Shown one piece after another: positions 1-7,713 of a DNA stretch of 8,184 nucleotides. The DNA lies in NCBI GenBank assembly GCA_017549745.1, contig JAFYUA010000079.1:1-8184 (forward strand). The letters run 5' to 3'. The notes beneath the pieces are model-generated. The model worked only from the letters and a program-made list of their open reading frames with translations. It was not told the DNA's origin and did not search any database. This DNA comes from Clostridia bacterium (GTDB taxonomy: Bacteria; Bacillota; Clostridia; UMGS1810). Made by a program: the position numbers and the translations under genes. How positions within the stretch are numbered: position 1 is the stretch's first letter; the number at the start of each line of letters is the position of its first letter.

Positions 1-1855
1 GGTAGAGGTTGTCCAAAAAGCTTCGCAAAAGCTTAAAGAAGCCGGCATTTCATATCAGCTCAATTATCAAAACCTTTTTGGCTCGTGGGACGGCAACTTT
101 GACCACAGAGCTGACCTCCCTTATGAATGTTATGTAGACGAATCGGGAAACGAGTCCTATGGAAGCGGCTGCATGATAGGTGAAAAATTCAGACATTTTG
201 CAGGTCAAAAGCTACTGGAATGGGCAAAAACAATGCCTGATGCAATCTGGATAGATGATGACATGCGGACTCATAATCACCAAACCGAAATTCATGATTT
301 GTGGGACGGCAAAGCCTCATCGGCAGGTCTTGACTTTGGCTGCTTTTGCTCTGAGCATATAAAGCACTTCAACACTCAGAACGGATATTCTTTCAGCCGT
401 GACGAGCTCGTAAAAGAGTGTCTTTCAAACCCTGAAGTCCGAACAAAATGGCTGAATTTTCAAAACGCTTGCCTGTGTGACACTGCAAGCTGGATTGAAA
501 ATATTGTGCACTCAGTTTCGCCCGACACTCGCGTGGCTATCATGACCTCCCTTGCCGATGTTCACGCCGTAGAGGGCAGAAACTGGCACGATTTTCTCCA
601 TAGTCTCTCTGGTGACAAAGTTCCTCTCATAAGAGCTACTTTTGGTCCATATTGCGAGGCGTCACCGCGCGATTTTGCACACTCTTTTTCTCGCTTTGCA
701 TCGCTCAAAAGCAATGTTCAAAGTCAATACAAATCTGAAGTGGATTATTGCCCTGAAATCGAAAACACCCGTTTCACGAGGTATTCAAAGAGCATAGTTG
801 CCACAAAATTTCAGCTTGGTCTTTCAGCTTTCATGGGTGCCAGAGGCGTCACACTTAGCATATTTGACCTTGAGGGCTGTATTTTAAATGAAGAACCTGA
901 GTTTGGCAATATGCTTGACTCGACAAAAATGTTTTGCGACACAATGAACAAAGAAAAAATGTGTGAATACACCGATTTGGGAGTTTCTTTTATTGCTTCA
1001 CCCGATAGAGTTCAAAGTGCAGATTTCGGAAGTGGCATATCAAAATTCAGAGACATGGTCAATTTTAGAGATTTTGATATACTTTTTGCAAAAGCGGGAA
1101 TTCCAATAAAATATACTCAGCCCGAAGATATCGGGTCGGAGCAATTGTTTGCACTTGACCGATTCGCCGTGAAGCTGCTTTCCGAAGATGAGCTTATGAG
1201 CGTGCTTTCAAAAGCCGTCATTTTAGATGGTGGTGCGGTGGATGAACTCATCAGACGCGGCTTTGGAGAATATGTAGGTATAGACTCCATGACCAAAAAC
1301 AAATGCATTGTTTCAAGCGAGCTGATTTGCAATCAAAAACGCAGTGACGGCAGTGATGTATATGTGCCGAGCCGTATTTGCGGTGGCAAGTGGTATGATG
1401 TGCAGGGTGTGGGCATCGAGGTGTTGTCATTCTTCATCACTCCCGACGGCAAAAAGCATCCCGGATTTACAAAGTTTAAAAATTCGCTTGGCGGAAAAGT
1501 TATTGTATATGCAACCGAGGGTGATTTTGGTGACGGTTTTTACTCTAACTATCGCATAAGATACCTCAAGCAAATATGCAAAGAGCTCTTGCACGATATC
1601 ACAACGGTTAACTTTCCGTCATATGGTCTTTGCTCGGTGAGAACGAATGGACAAAAGACTATGGTTTTTGTAGCAAATCTTTCTACGGATTTGTGTGAAA
1701 ATTTGGAGGTTTCTACACCGCAGGAAGCAGTGAGTGCATCAGTAATTTTTTCTGATGGAAACAGAGTCAATATAGGAATTGACGATGGCTTTGTAAAACT
1801 GCCGAAAGAGCTGTCAATCTACGAATTTGCAGTTATTGAATATGAGGTGATTTGA
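1..1855 (+). CDS. Glycoside-hydrolase-like TIM-barrel protein, 5'-truncated by window edge
   Basis: The frame is open from base 2 to the TGA at 1853-1855 (617 visible codons), so the true start lies upstream; the ATG at 173 is internal, because the residues before it (for example NLFGSWDGNFDH) read as normal enzyme sequence. The product is probably a cytoplasmic polysaccharide-degrading enzyme of the (beta/alpha)8-barrel type, distantly like GH42 or other clan-A hydrolases. What can be seen is a strand-end motif IWIDDDMR (Asp codons at 254-262), and DYCPEIENTRF (Glu codons at 755-757 and 761-763), both plausible active-site strand ends, followed by a barrel-closing stretch GLSAFMGARGVTLSIFD. 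The last 80-100 residues look like a small beta-sandwich, as at the C-terminus of many galactosidases. I see no secretion signal, but the N-terminus is missing. The next gene starts 2 bases after the stop, so they are co-transcribed. Family and substrate are not resolved; the glycosidase call is inference from fold-like motifs and context. Confidence 0.62.
   Translation, partial: VEVVQKASQKLKEAGISYQLNYQNLFGSWDGNFDHRADLPYECYVDESGNESYGSGCMIGEKFRHFAGQKLLEWAKTMPDAIWIDDDMRTHNHQTEIHDLWDGKASSAGLDFGCFCSEHIKHFNTQNGYSFSRDELVKECLSNPEVRTKWLNFQNACLCDTASWIENIVHSVSPDTRVAIMTSLADVHAVEGRNWHDFLHSLSGDKVPLIRATFGPYCEASPRDFAHSFSRFASLKSNVQSQYKSEVDYCPEIENTRFTRYSKSIVATKFQLGLSAFMGARGVTLSIFDLEGCILNEEPEFGNMLDSTKMFCDTMNKEKMCEYTDLGVSFIASPDRVQSADFGSGISKFRDMVNFRDFDILFAKAGIPIKYTQPEDIGSEQLFALDRFAVKLLSEDELMSVLSKAVILDGGAVDELIRRGFGEYVGIDSMTKNKCIVSSELICNQKRSDGSDVYVPSRICGGKWYDVQGVGIEVLSFFITPDGKKHPGFTKFKNSLGGKVIVYATEGDFGDGFYSNYRIRYLKQICKELLHDITTVNFPSYGLCSVRTNGQKTMVFVANLSTDLCENLEVSTPQEAVSASVIFSDGNRVNIGIDDGFVKLPKELSIYEFAVIEYEVI
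1844..1850 (+). promoter_or_regulatory. Ribosome binding site deciding the TTG start at 1857
   Basis: GAGGTGA lies 6 bases before TTG 1857, inside the last codons of the upstream gene. No ATG or GTG is available at this distance in the frame, and the protein from TTG begins MKTAYEYNIEKL, a natural start for this hydrolase family. Confidence 0.7.
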
Positions 1856-1856
1856 T

Positions 1857-2864
1857 TTGAAAACAGCTTATGAATATAATATCGAAAAACTAAAAACAGT
1901 TTCGCCATCAATGTCTTATAATGGTGAGGAATTTTTCGCCTGGCAAAAGGATTCACGCCAAAAACTCTCAGAGCTTTTGGGACTCGATAAGTTTGAAAAA
2001 ACCGACCTTAATTTGCAGATTGAATATGAAAAGAAAACTGATGATGCCAAAGAAATCCGCTTTTCGTTTCAGAGCGAAGAGGGCTATCGGGTACCTTGCC
2101 ATTTGCTTTTGCCGCTTGGCATTGAAAAACCCCCTGTGATGATTTGCATTCAGGGTCATTCAACGGGTATGCATATTTCACTCGGAAGACAAAAATATGA
2201 AATCGATGAAAAGCTCATATATGGCGGCGACCGTGATTTTTGCGTTCGCGCCATCAAAGAGGGCTTTGCAGCTATTGCTATAGAGCAACGCAATTTTGGT
2301 GAGTGCGGAGGCACAGAGGAAGGCCCGCAGTGCTTGTATTCGGCAATGACGGCTCTTATAATGGGAAGAACCACTATCGGCGAAAGAGTCTGGGACACAT
2401 CAAGACTGATTGATGTGTTGGAGACGAATTTTTCAGATGTTTTGGACCTTTCACAAATCTGCTGCATGGGCAATTCTGCAGGCGGCACAACCACTGCATA
2501 TGTTGCAGCGCTTGAAGACAGAATCAAGCTTGCAATGCCAGCATGCGCAGTATGCACCTTCAAAGACTCAATCGGTGCAATGCCGCATTGTGCATGCAAC
2601 TTTGTCCCGCATATTGCTGAATTTTTTGATATGAGTGACCTTTTTGCTATGGCATATCCTAAATACTATGTTCAGGTTTCGGGCAAAGAAGATGCTATTT
2701 TCCCTCTGTTTGGCGCAAAAGATATATTCCAAAAGGGAAGACGCGTCTACGAAAAGCTTGGCAAGGGTGAACGCTGCACCTTGGTTGAAGGCAACGGCGG
2801 ACATCGATTTTATGCAGATGCCTCATGGCCAGTTGTTCATAGCTACATTAATAAGGAGGAGTAA
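1857..2864 (+). CDS. Alpha/beta hydrolase, acetyl xylan esterase-like (Abhydrolase_7-type)
   Basis: This is a 335-residue serine hydrolase, probably a cytoplasmic carbohydrate acetyl esterase removing acetyl groups from imported xylan or other oligosaccharides. Visible in the sequence: a beta-strand entry RVPCHLLLP (residues 78-86), the oxyanion-region motif QGHSTG (99-104), the family-typical stretch IEQRNFGE (142-149), the nucleophile elbow GNSAGG with Ser207, a PHCACNFVP stretch (243-251), the acid in SGKEDAIFP (Asp279) and the C-terminal catalytic His316 in NGGHRFY. The Ser-Asp-His triad is therefore complete. No signal peptide is present. It starts with TTG preceded by GAGGTGA and ends 3 bases before the lipoprotein gene, whose Shine-Dalgarno sequence lies in its last codons, so translation of the three genes is probably coupled. 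Fold and triad are clear; the acetyl-ester substrate is an inference from family resemblance and the neighbouring glycosidase. Confidence 0.85.
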   Translation: MKTAYEYNIEKLKTVSPSMSYNGEEFFAWQKDSRQKLSELLGLDKFEKTDLNLQIEYEKKTDDAKEIRFSFQSEEGYRVPCHLLLPLGIEKPPVMICIQGHSTGMHISLGRQKYEIDEKLIYGGDRDFCVRAIKEGFAAIAIEQRNFGECGGTEEGPQCLYSAMTALIMGRTTIGERVWDTSRLIDVLETNFSDVLDLSQICCMGNSAGGTTTAYVAALEDRIKLAMPACAVCTFKDSIGAMPHCACNFVPHIAEFFDMSDLFAMAYPKYYVQVSGKEDAIFPLFGAKDIFQKGRRVYEKLGKGERCTLVEGNGGHRFYADASWPVVHSYINKEE

Positions 2865-2867
2865 ACG

Positions 2868-4484
2868 ATGAAAAAAATAACGAAAATTATCAGTCTTGCA
2901 TGCGCAACTGCATTGGCTGCTTCAGTCTTTGCCGCATGTGGCAAAAAAGAAGAAAAAACCACTGCATCCGTTGATCATCTTACATATTGGTCCACAATGG
3001 ATGGCAGTGCTTCAATTACTCTCAAAAACTATAGTGAGATGTTGTTTTTCCAGGAGCTTGAAAAGCTCACAGGAGTGAAAGTAGAATTCATTCATCCCAT
3101 TGCAGGGTCCACAGGTAACGAAGCCTTTGTTGCCATGCTTACAAACCAAGAACTTCCCGATATGCTTGAGTACAACTGGAGCAGCTATTCGGGCGGTGCT
3201 CAGCAAGCTATAGATGATGATGTAATCATCAGCCTCAATGACTATCTCAAAGATTATGCACCAAATTACTATGATTATATGTATGGTGAAAAAGCAAAAA
3301 CTAATGACTATCTTTACAAACTGCAGACCGTAACCCCTGATGGCAGACACTATGGCTTCAATGTTTTGAACATTGGCAATTCCAGAGTGTTTGACGGACT
3401 TGTTATAAGAGGAGATTTGCTCAAAAAATGGGGCATGGATATGCCCGAAACAATCGACGAGTGGACTGCGATTCTTGCCAAAGCAAAAGCTGAAGGCTTT
3501 GAAAAGCCCCTCACAGGCATAATCTATGACATTTCTTTTATAGGTTCTACACCGTATTTCAACTCAGCATTCAATGTCGGCAAATATTATTATGTAGAAG
3601 ACGGCAAGGTTGTGTATGCACCATTCCAGAAAGGCTTTAAGGAATATGTGGCTCAGATGGCAGATTGGTGCAAGGCAGGATATATTGACACCGGCATCAT
3701 AACCAATGATGGCGCCAAGGTAGAAGGCAACCTGGCAAATGATATTTCCATTGCGGCTGTAAGAGGCATAGGCGGCGGTATTGGCAAAATTGTGCCTGCA
3801 GTACGCGAGAAAAATCCTGATTATACACTCGTGGCTTGTCCGTATCCTGTACCCGAAAAGGGAACTGCCACCGATTATATAGGAATGAGTGCAGAGGCAA
3901 CAAGTCTTGCAATTTCCATAACCAGAGACTGCAGAGATATTGAAAGTGCTCTCAAATGGTGTGATGCTCGCTACAGCGAGGAAGGTAGCATTCTTCAGAT
4001 TTTTGGCGTTGAGGGCGACACCTACACAATTGAAGACAGAGATGGTGAAAAACATTATGTATACACAGACAAAATCTTGAACTTCAAAGAGAACGGTTAC
4101 AACTCTGTTTCGGAGGCGATATTCAAATATGCGCTTCCTGCAAACCATCCCGGTCTCAATCAGCATCCCGATTATCTCGATGGTTACTATCCTCTCGATG
4201 AACAAAAGCAGGCATTAGAGGTTTGGAACAAAGATTTGCAAGAGGCTCGTGCTCATCTTCTTCCCACTCTCACATTCACCGAAGAAGAAGCAAGAGAAAA
4301 GACCGACATTCTCGAGGTTGCCGATGCCGAACTTGAAGTTGCAATCAATGATATCATCCTTGGCAAAAAATCAATCGACACCTATGATGCAGCAATAGAA
4401 AAAGCATTGGATTCCGGCTTCGACAGAGTTTTGGAAATATATCAGGCAGCATATGACAGATATATGATAAACTCCAAAAAGTAA
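2868..4484 (+). CDS. Sugar ABC transporter substrate-binding lipoprotein (LipO/LplA type)
   Basis: This is a 538-residue extracellular solute-binding protein that would capture an oligosaccharide outside the membrane and pass it to CUT1-type permeases. The start is a classical lipoprotein signal: MKKITK, a hydrophobic stretch, then the lipobox FAAC with Cys24 as the lipidation site, followed by a charged, Lys/Glu-rich tether (GKKEEKT). The mature protein begins with the strand LTYWSTMDG, then a helix ending ELEKLTGVKVEF, as in the first lobe of these proteins. Length (about 500-550) and the acidic helical C-terminus match the large LipO/LplA subgroup of Firmicutes. The Shine-Dalgarno AAGGAGGA (2853-2860) sits inside the preceding esterase gene, 7 bases before ATG. 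It is the last gene of its operon and is followed directly by a terminator. No permease or ATPase gene is visible; LplB/LplC-like permeases may be upstream. Family call is firm, ligand unknown. Confidence 0.9.
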   Translation: MKKITKIISLACATALAASVFAACGKKEEKTTASVDHLTYWSTMDGSASITLKNYSEMLFFQELEKLTGVKVEFIHPIAGSTGNEAFVAMLTNQELPDMLEYNWSSYSGGAQQAIDDDVIISLNDYLKDYAPNYYDYMYGEKAKTNDYLYKLQTVTPDGRHYGFNVLNIGNSRVFDGLVIRGDLLKKWGMDMPETIDEWTAILAKAKAEGFEKPLTGIIYDISFIGSTPYFNSAFNVGKYYYVEDGKVVYAPFQKGFKEYVAQMADWCKAGYIDTGIITNDGAKVEGNLANDISIAAVRGIGGGIGKIVPAVREKNPDYTLVACPYPVPEKGTATDYIGMSAEATSLAISITRDCRDIESALKWCDARYSEEGSILQIFGVEGDTYTIEDRDGEKHYVYTDKILNFKENGYNSVSEAIFKYALPANHPGLNQHPDYLDGYYPLDEQKQALEVWNKDLQEARAHLLPTLTFTEEEAREKTDILEVADAELEVAINDIILGKKSIDTYDAAIEKALDSGFDRVLEIYQAAYDRYMINSKK

Positions 4485-4489
4485 CATCG

Positions 4490-4530
4490 AAAATGACTGT
4501 TCCTAAAATTTGCGGGAGCAGTCATTTTTT
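4490..4530 (+). terminator. Rho-independent terminator of the first operon
   Basis: A 14-bp stem pairs 4490-4503 (AAAATGACTGTTCC) with 4515-4528 (GGAGCAGTCATTTT), with one U-G wobble (4500/4518) and an 11-base loop (4504-4514). The right arm runs straight into a T6 tract (4525-4530). It begins 6 bases after the TAA of the lipoprotein gene. The A-rich left flank means the stem would also fold in the antisense transcript, but no gene approaches from the right on the other strand, so it works for the + strand operon. Confidence 0.93.
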
Positions 4531-4554
4531 GGCTTGTACGAGCAGGTGCCATTT

Positions 4555-4595
4555 CAAACAATCGATTTTAAACAGTAAACAACCAATTGTAAACA
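4555..4595 (+). repeat. Four YAAACA hexamers in 7-bp register upstream of the promoter
   Basis: CAAACA at 4555 and TAAACA at 4569, 4576 and 4590 are all direct copies whose starts are 14, 7 and 14 bases apart. The last copy ends at 4595, exactly against the -35 box at 4596. This spacing would suit a regulator binding tandem sites from an activator position, but the motif is short and A-rich, so chance is possible. No regulator gene is in the window. The rest of 4531-4595 holds only an imperfect 12-bp dyad at 4532-4543 and CAATTG at 4584-4589. Confidence 0.4.
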
Positions 4596-4624
4596 TTGAC
4601 GGATTTGCTCAAATGGTATACACT
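4596..4624 (+). promoter_or_regulatory. Sigma-A-like promoter of the second operon
   Basis: The -35 box TTGACG (4596-4601, 5 of 6 to consensus) is separated by 17 bases from the -10 box TACACT (4619-4624, 4 of 6, with the key T, A and final T kept). An alternative -10, TATACA at 4617-4622 with an upstream TG at 4614-4615, would give a 15-base spacer with an extended -10. Transcription would begin near 4631, leaving a leader of about 45 bases before ATG 4677. It lies downstream of a terminator and upstream of the GH20 gene, as expected for an operon head. Confidence 0.65.
4603..4614. promoter_or_regulatory. Candidate operator: perfect dyad in the promoter spacer
   Basis: ATTTG-CT-CAAAT is a perfect inverted repeat (5-bp arms, 2-base centre) lying wholly between the -35 and -10 boxes. 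A repressor bound here would block RNA polymerase directly, a common arrangement for sugar-operon repressors. It does not show the central CG of a typical LacI/CcpA site, so the protein family is not indicated. The arms are short, so this is a suggestion. Confidence 0.42.
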
Positions 4625-4659
4625 AATAATATCAAAATCAGTTTTATTTTCATGCAAAT

Positions 4660-4667
4660 AAGAGGTG
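4660..4667 (+). promoter_or_regulatory. Ribosome binding site deciding the ATG start at 4677
   Basis: AAGAGGTG lies 9 bases before ATG 4677. The in-frame GTG at 4665 falls within this site and so cannot be the start it serves. Confidence 0.65.
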
Positions 4668-4676
4668 TTGAATATT

Positions 4677-6512
4677 ATGAAATTTATAAATTTGCCGGCA
4701 GATTTCGCCGCCGGTGTGCAAAAGCTTAGTCAAAGACTTGGCACAGATAATTTTAATGTAACCATAACCGTTGGTCAATCAAATGACTTGGAAACAGGCT
4801 TCAAAAACGGCGAAGGCTATATCAACTGCTCTAAAAAGCATCATTTTTTCAGACTCCTCGCTCTTTTTGTGCAACACTATAATGGTGAAGAGTTTTCCAT
4901 CAATGAAAAATCAAGCTTCGAAACTCTTTCATGTATGCTTGACCTGTCTGCAGGCGGTTTGCTGACTGTAAAAAGCATCTGTGATTTTCTGGAATATATG
5001 TCAATCATGGGTTTCAATCAGCTTCAGATGTATATGGAAGACACCTATGAAATAAAAAGCAGACCATATTTTGGATATTTGCGCGGCCGTTACACTCAGG
5101 AGGAGCTCAAATCCATTGATGATTATGCTTTTGATTTGGGCATTGAGGTGGTGCCATGTATTCAGACTCTGGGTCATCTGGCACAGTATTTGAGATGGCC
5201 AGAGGCTGCCAATGTGGCCGAAAATGGTTCTGTGCTTCTTCCCGAAAGTGAAGAAACCTACGCTCTTATAGAAGAAATGATTACAACTGCTTCGGCACCT
5301 TTCAGAAGCAAGCGGATTCATGTGGGTCTTGATGAAACTCACGGCCTTGGTCTTGGAAAATATTTTAAGGAGCATGGCTACAAAGATACTATCGAAATTT
5401 TTGTCAAGCATGTTCAAAAGGTGACAGAAATAGCAGTAAAGCACGGTCTTAAGCCTATGATGTGGAACGATATGTTCTTCTGCTATTCATCACCCAATTA
5501 TGAAAAATATTCCAAGGACACTGTTGTGCCCACCGAAATTGTGAATGCAATTCCCAAAGAGATGCAGTTGGTTTACTGGAACTATGAATATCCCGATGCA
5601 GATGACCACATGCTTGAAAAGCTCTATGCAATGGAAAAGACAAATACCATGTTTGCAGGCGGCATATGGATATTTGCAGGAATTTTGCCTGACAATATAT
5701 TTTCTGCTTCACTCACCGAAAAACAACTCAGAACATGCAAGCAAAAGGGAGTAAAAGAAGTAATGCTCACCGTGTGGGCATATTCAAGCACTGTATATCA
5801 CACTGCTCTTCTGGAAATGCAAAGATATGCCGAGCTTACATATAATGACAATTCCGATAACGTCAAAGAACGATTCGAGTTCTGCACAGGTGCATCATAT
5901 GATGCATACATGCGAATGAGTGATTTTCAGGCATTGTATTCAAGCGGCAAGAACTATGACGACCTGCCATACACTGAAAGATTTGCAGGCAAGCAAATCT
6001 CGTTGCAGGACATAATGCTTGGTCTGCTTGATGACATAATAATCAAGGAGCCGCGAAGCGGGCATTACAAAAAAGGTGCAGATTATTACAGGGAGCTTGT
6101 GAATGAGCATGGCGGCGGTCAGTGGGACTTTTTGTACAGGCTCTGCTTGGCAGTGTTTGAATATATGAGTGCAAAATGCGAAGTGGCAGAAAAGCTCTTG
6201 CTTTCATATAAAAATGGTGACAAGGACACTCTCAGATATCTGCTTGAGTCTGTATTGCCCACATTGCTGGAAAAGACCGAGGACATGAGCTATTATCATA
6301 TGCTTCACAAAGAAAAATTCCTAAAGCCTTTTGGCGCCGAGAAGATGGCACCGCAATATGGCGGCTTGAAGGAAAGATGCAAATATGCCATGCGCAGACT
6401 CGAGCTATACCTGAGTGGTGAGATTGATTCACTTGAGGAATTGGAGCAGGATCGATTGCCAATAACTATAGATCCGTGGTGCTGGAGCTATTATAATTTG
6501 TCTATTATATAA
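4677..6512 (+). CDS. GH20 beta-N-acetylhexosaminidase-like glycosidase
   Basis: From ATG 4677 the protein has 611 residues, close to the GcnA-like branch of GH20, whose members remove terminal beta-linked GlcNAc or GalNAc by substrate-assisted catalysis through the 2-acetamido group. The barrel starts near residue 98; visible landmarks are FNQLQMYMEDTYE (113-125), CIQTLGH with His167, and the hallmark GLDET with the catalytic pair Asp219-Glu220 (codons at 5331-5336). Trp263-Asn-Asp265, YWNYE (300-304), Trp331 and Trp367 probably line the sugar pocket. There is no signal peptide, so it should act in the cytoplasm on imported oligosaccharides. The C-terminal 200 residues are helical and mostly uncharacterised. 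Two pocket segments (GGIWIFAGILP, 328-338, and TVWAYSS, 365-371) look unlike the forms I recall for close relatives, so specificity may be altered. It heads the second operon and is followed after 25 bases by the M24 gene with no terminator. Family call strong; exact substrate unknown. Confidence 0.86.
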   Translation: MKFINLPADFAAGVQKLSQRLGTDNFNVTITVGQSNDLETGFKNGEGYINCSKKHHFFRLLALFVQHYNGEEFSINEKSSFETLSCMLDLSAGGLLTVKSICDFLEYMSIMGFNQLQMYMEDTYEIKSRPYFGYLRGRYTQEELKSIDDYAFDLGIEVVPCIQTLGHLAQYLRWPEAANVAENGSVLLPESEETYALIEEMITTASAPFRSKRIHVGLDETHGLGLGKYFKEHGYKDTIEIFVKHVQKVTEIAVKHGLKPMMWNDMFFCYSSPNYEKYSKDTVVPTEIVNAIPKEMQLVYWNYEYPDADDHMLEKLYAMEKTNTMFAGGIWIFAGILPDNIFSASLTEKQLRTCKQKGVKEVMLTVWAYSSTVYHTALLEMQRYAELTYNDNSDNVKERFEFCTGASYDAYMRMSDFQALYSSGKNYDDLPYTERFAGKQISLQDIMLGLLDDIIIKEPRSGHYKKGADYYRELVNEHGGGQWDFLYRLCLAVFEYMSAKCEVAEKLLLSYKNGDKDTLRYLLESVLPTLLEKTEDMSYYHMLHKEKFLKPFGAEKMAPQYGGLKERCKYAMRRLELYLSGEIDSLEELEQDRLPITIDPWCWSYYNLSII

Positions 6513-6537
6513 AAACAAAAATATTGGAGGTTTAATT

Positions 6538-7713
6538 ATGATTAACAGAGTATGTATACCCGATTATGAGTACAAAGAAAGAGTTGAAAAGGCTGCAAAG
6601 CTTGTGAGGGAAAGAGGGCTCGATGTTATGCTCGTGATGAGCACCGAGTCCGACTATGCCAATGCCCGTTATTTCAGTGGTTTCTGGCCTCTTTTTGAAA
6701 GAGCAGGTGTGGCAATTTCGGCAAATGGTGATGCGGCACTTTTGGTTGGCCCCGAATCAGCAGTTTTCGGCAAAGACTTTTCCAAAATCGAAAAAGTGTT
6801 TGTGCTCAGAGAGTTCAGAGAGTCGGCAGACCCCTCATATCCTGAGCTTCAGGCAAGTACATTCAATGATGTGTTCAAGGCAATAGGCGTGACAGGCGAA
6901 AACATCAAAATTGGTCTTGGCAGCTATGTGGAATGCACACTGCCTGTGTATGAAGGTCTGAAAGATGCATATCCCAAAGCTGAGATAATAAGATGCAATG
7001 ACATAATGGTAACTCTTCGCAAAATCAAGAGCATCAACGAGCTTGCCTGCATCAAAGAGGGCTTCCGCATTATTGAAAAAGCCACTGATGAGGTTATCCG
7101 TTGCCTTAAACCCGGTGTGACTGAGCTTCAAATGGTGGGCATAGCTCAGAAGGTTATCTATGAAGAAGGAGCAGAATATGAAGGTCTGCCCATGTATGTG
7201 TTCAGCGAAAAATCAACAAGCCATGCTATTAGCCGTTCACGCCACCGCATCATCGGCAAAGGTGACATTGTTCAGCTCAATCTTTCAGCCAAGGTAGACG
7301 GCTATTCGCCATCGATCGGTCTCCCTGTTATTATGGGCAAAGCAGAGGGCGAGAAGAAAAAAGTTGCAGATTTTTGTCTCAAAATGCATGACTGGACCGA
7401 GTCTAAAATCAAAGCAGGAGTTATGGCAAGTGAGATTGCCAAAGGCTTCTATGACCTCTATGTTGAAAACGGCATGAAAGATAACTATGTATATGGACCT
7501 TGTCACGGCACAGGTATGATAGAGGTTGAGCCACCCTGGATGGAGACAGACTCCGACTATATGCTCGAAGAAAACATGACCTTCCAGGTTGACACATTTG
7601 TTTCCGGCTCCACATTCGGTTGCCGTTGGGAAAAGGGTATTGCAGTAACCAAAGATGGCTGCACATCCATGACAGACTATCTCAAGAAAGGACTCATCGA
7701 AATTGATTGCTAA
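6538..7713 (+). CDS. M24 (creatinase/aminopeptidase P fold) family protein, metal site degenerate
   Basis: The 391-residue protein has the two-domain layout of creatinase and prolidase: an N-terminal creatinase_N-like domain (about 10-155) and a pita-bread domain (about 165-380). A good Shine-Dalgarno, GGAGG, lies 7 bases before ATG. Metal-dependent members use Asp, Asp, His, Glu, Glu. Here the first Asp is Asn248 (VQLNLSAKVDGY), the second falls in SPSIG (257-261) with no acidic residue, the His is kept (His323 in GPCHGTG), the first Glu is Asp352 (TFQVDTFV), and the last Glu is kept (Glu365 in CRWEKG). The upstream catalytic-type His229 (TSHA) is also kept. Such a site should not hold the usual dinuclear metal, so ordinary Xaa-Pro peptidase activity is doubtful. 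Creatinase is a known metal-free member with Asn in the first position. Its stop overlaps the next gene by 11 bases, and a probable creatininase-family gene follows two genes on. Fold call firm; reaction unknown, a C-N bond hydrolase is the best guess. Confidence 0.85.
   Translation: MINRVCIPDYEYKERVEKAAKLVRERGLDVMLVMSTESDYANARYFSGFWPLFERAGVAISANGDAALLVGPESAVFGKDFSKIEKVFVLREFRESADPSYPELQASTFNDVFKAIGVTGENIKIGLGSYVECTLPVYEGLKDAYPKAEIIRCNDIMVTLRKIKSINELACIKEGFRIIEKATDEVIRCLKPGVTELQMVGIAQKVIYEEGAEYEGLPMYVFSEKSTSHAISRSRHRIIGKGDIVQLNLSAKVDGYSPSIGLPVIMGKAEGEKKKVADFCLKMHDWTESKIKAGVMASEIAKGFYDLYVENGMKDNYVYGPCHGTGMIEVEPPWMETDSDYMLEENMTFQVDTFVSGSTFGCRWEKGIAVTKDGCTSMTDYLKKGLIEIDC
7687..7692 (+). promoter_or_regulatory. 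Ribosome binding site for the overlapping TTG start at 7703
   Basis: AAAGGA lies 10 bases before TTG 7703, inside the last codons of the M24 gene. The downstream gene has no ATG or GTG in its frame near its 5' end, so this weak site supports the TTG start and translational coupling to the gene before it. Confidence 0.5.

Noticed and set aside
3564..4205. Long antisense open frame (213 codons) across the lipoprotein gene
   Set aside because: It lies wholly opposite a well-supported gene, has no family-like features, and its composition is what the complement of that gene would give.
4532..4543. GCTTGTACGAGC near-palindrome as an operator
   Set aside because: It has a mismatched pair, lies more than 50 bases above the -35 box and directly after the terminator; nothing else supports a role.
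4665..4676. GTG at 4665 as the GH20 start
   Set aside because: The GTG is part of the AAGAGGTG ribosome binding site; ATG 4677 is correctly placed 9 bases downstream.
4493..4729. Open frame of 78 codons between the lipoprotein and GH20 genes
   Set aside because: It starts within the terminator stem, has no ribosome binding site, crosses the promoter and overlaps the GH20 start in another frame.
6492..6497. TATAAT as a possible promoter for the M24 gene
   Set aside because: No -35 box lies at 16-18 bases upstream, it falls in the GH20 coding sequence, and the 25-base gap suits read-through from the operon promoter.
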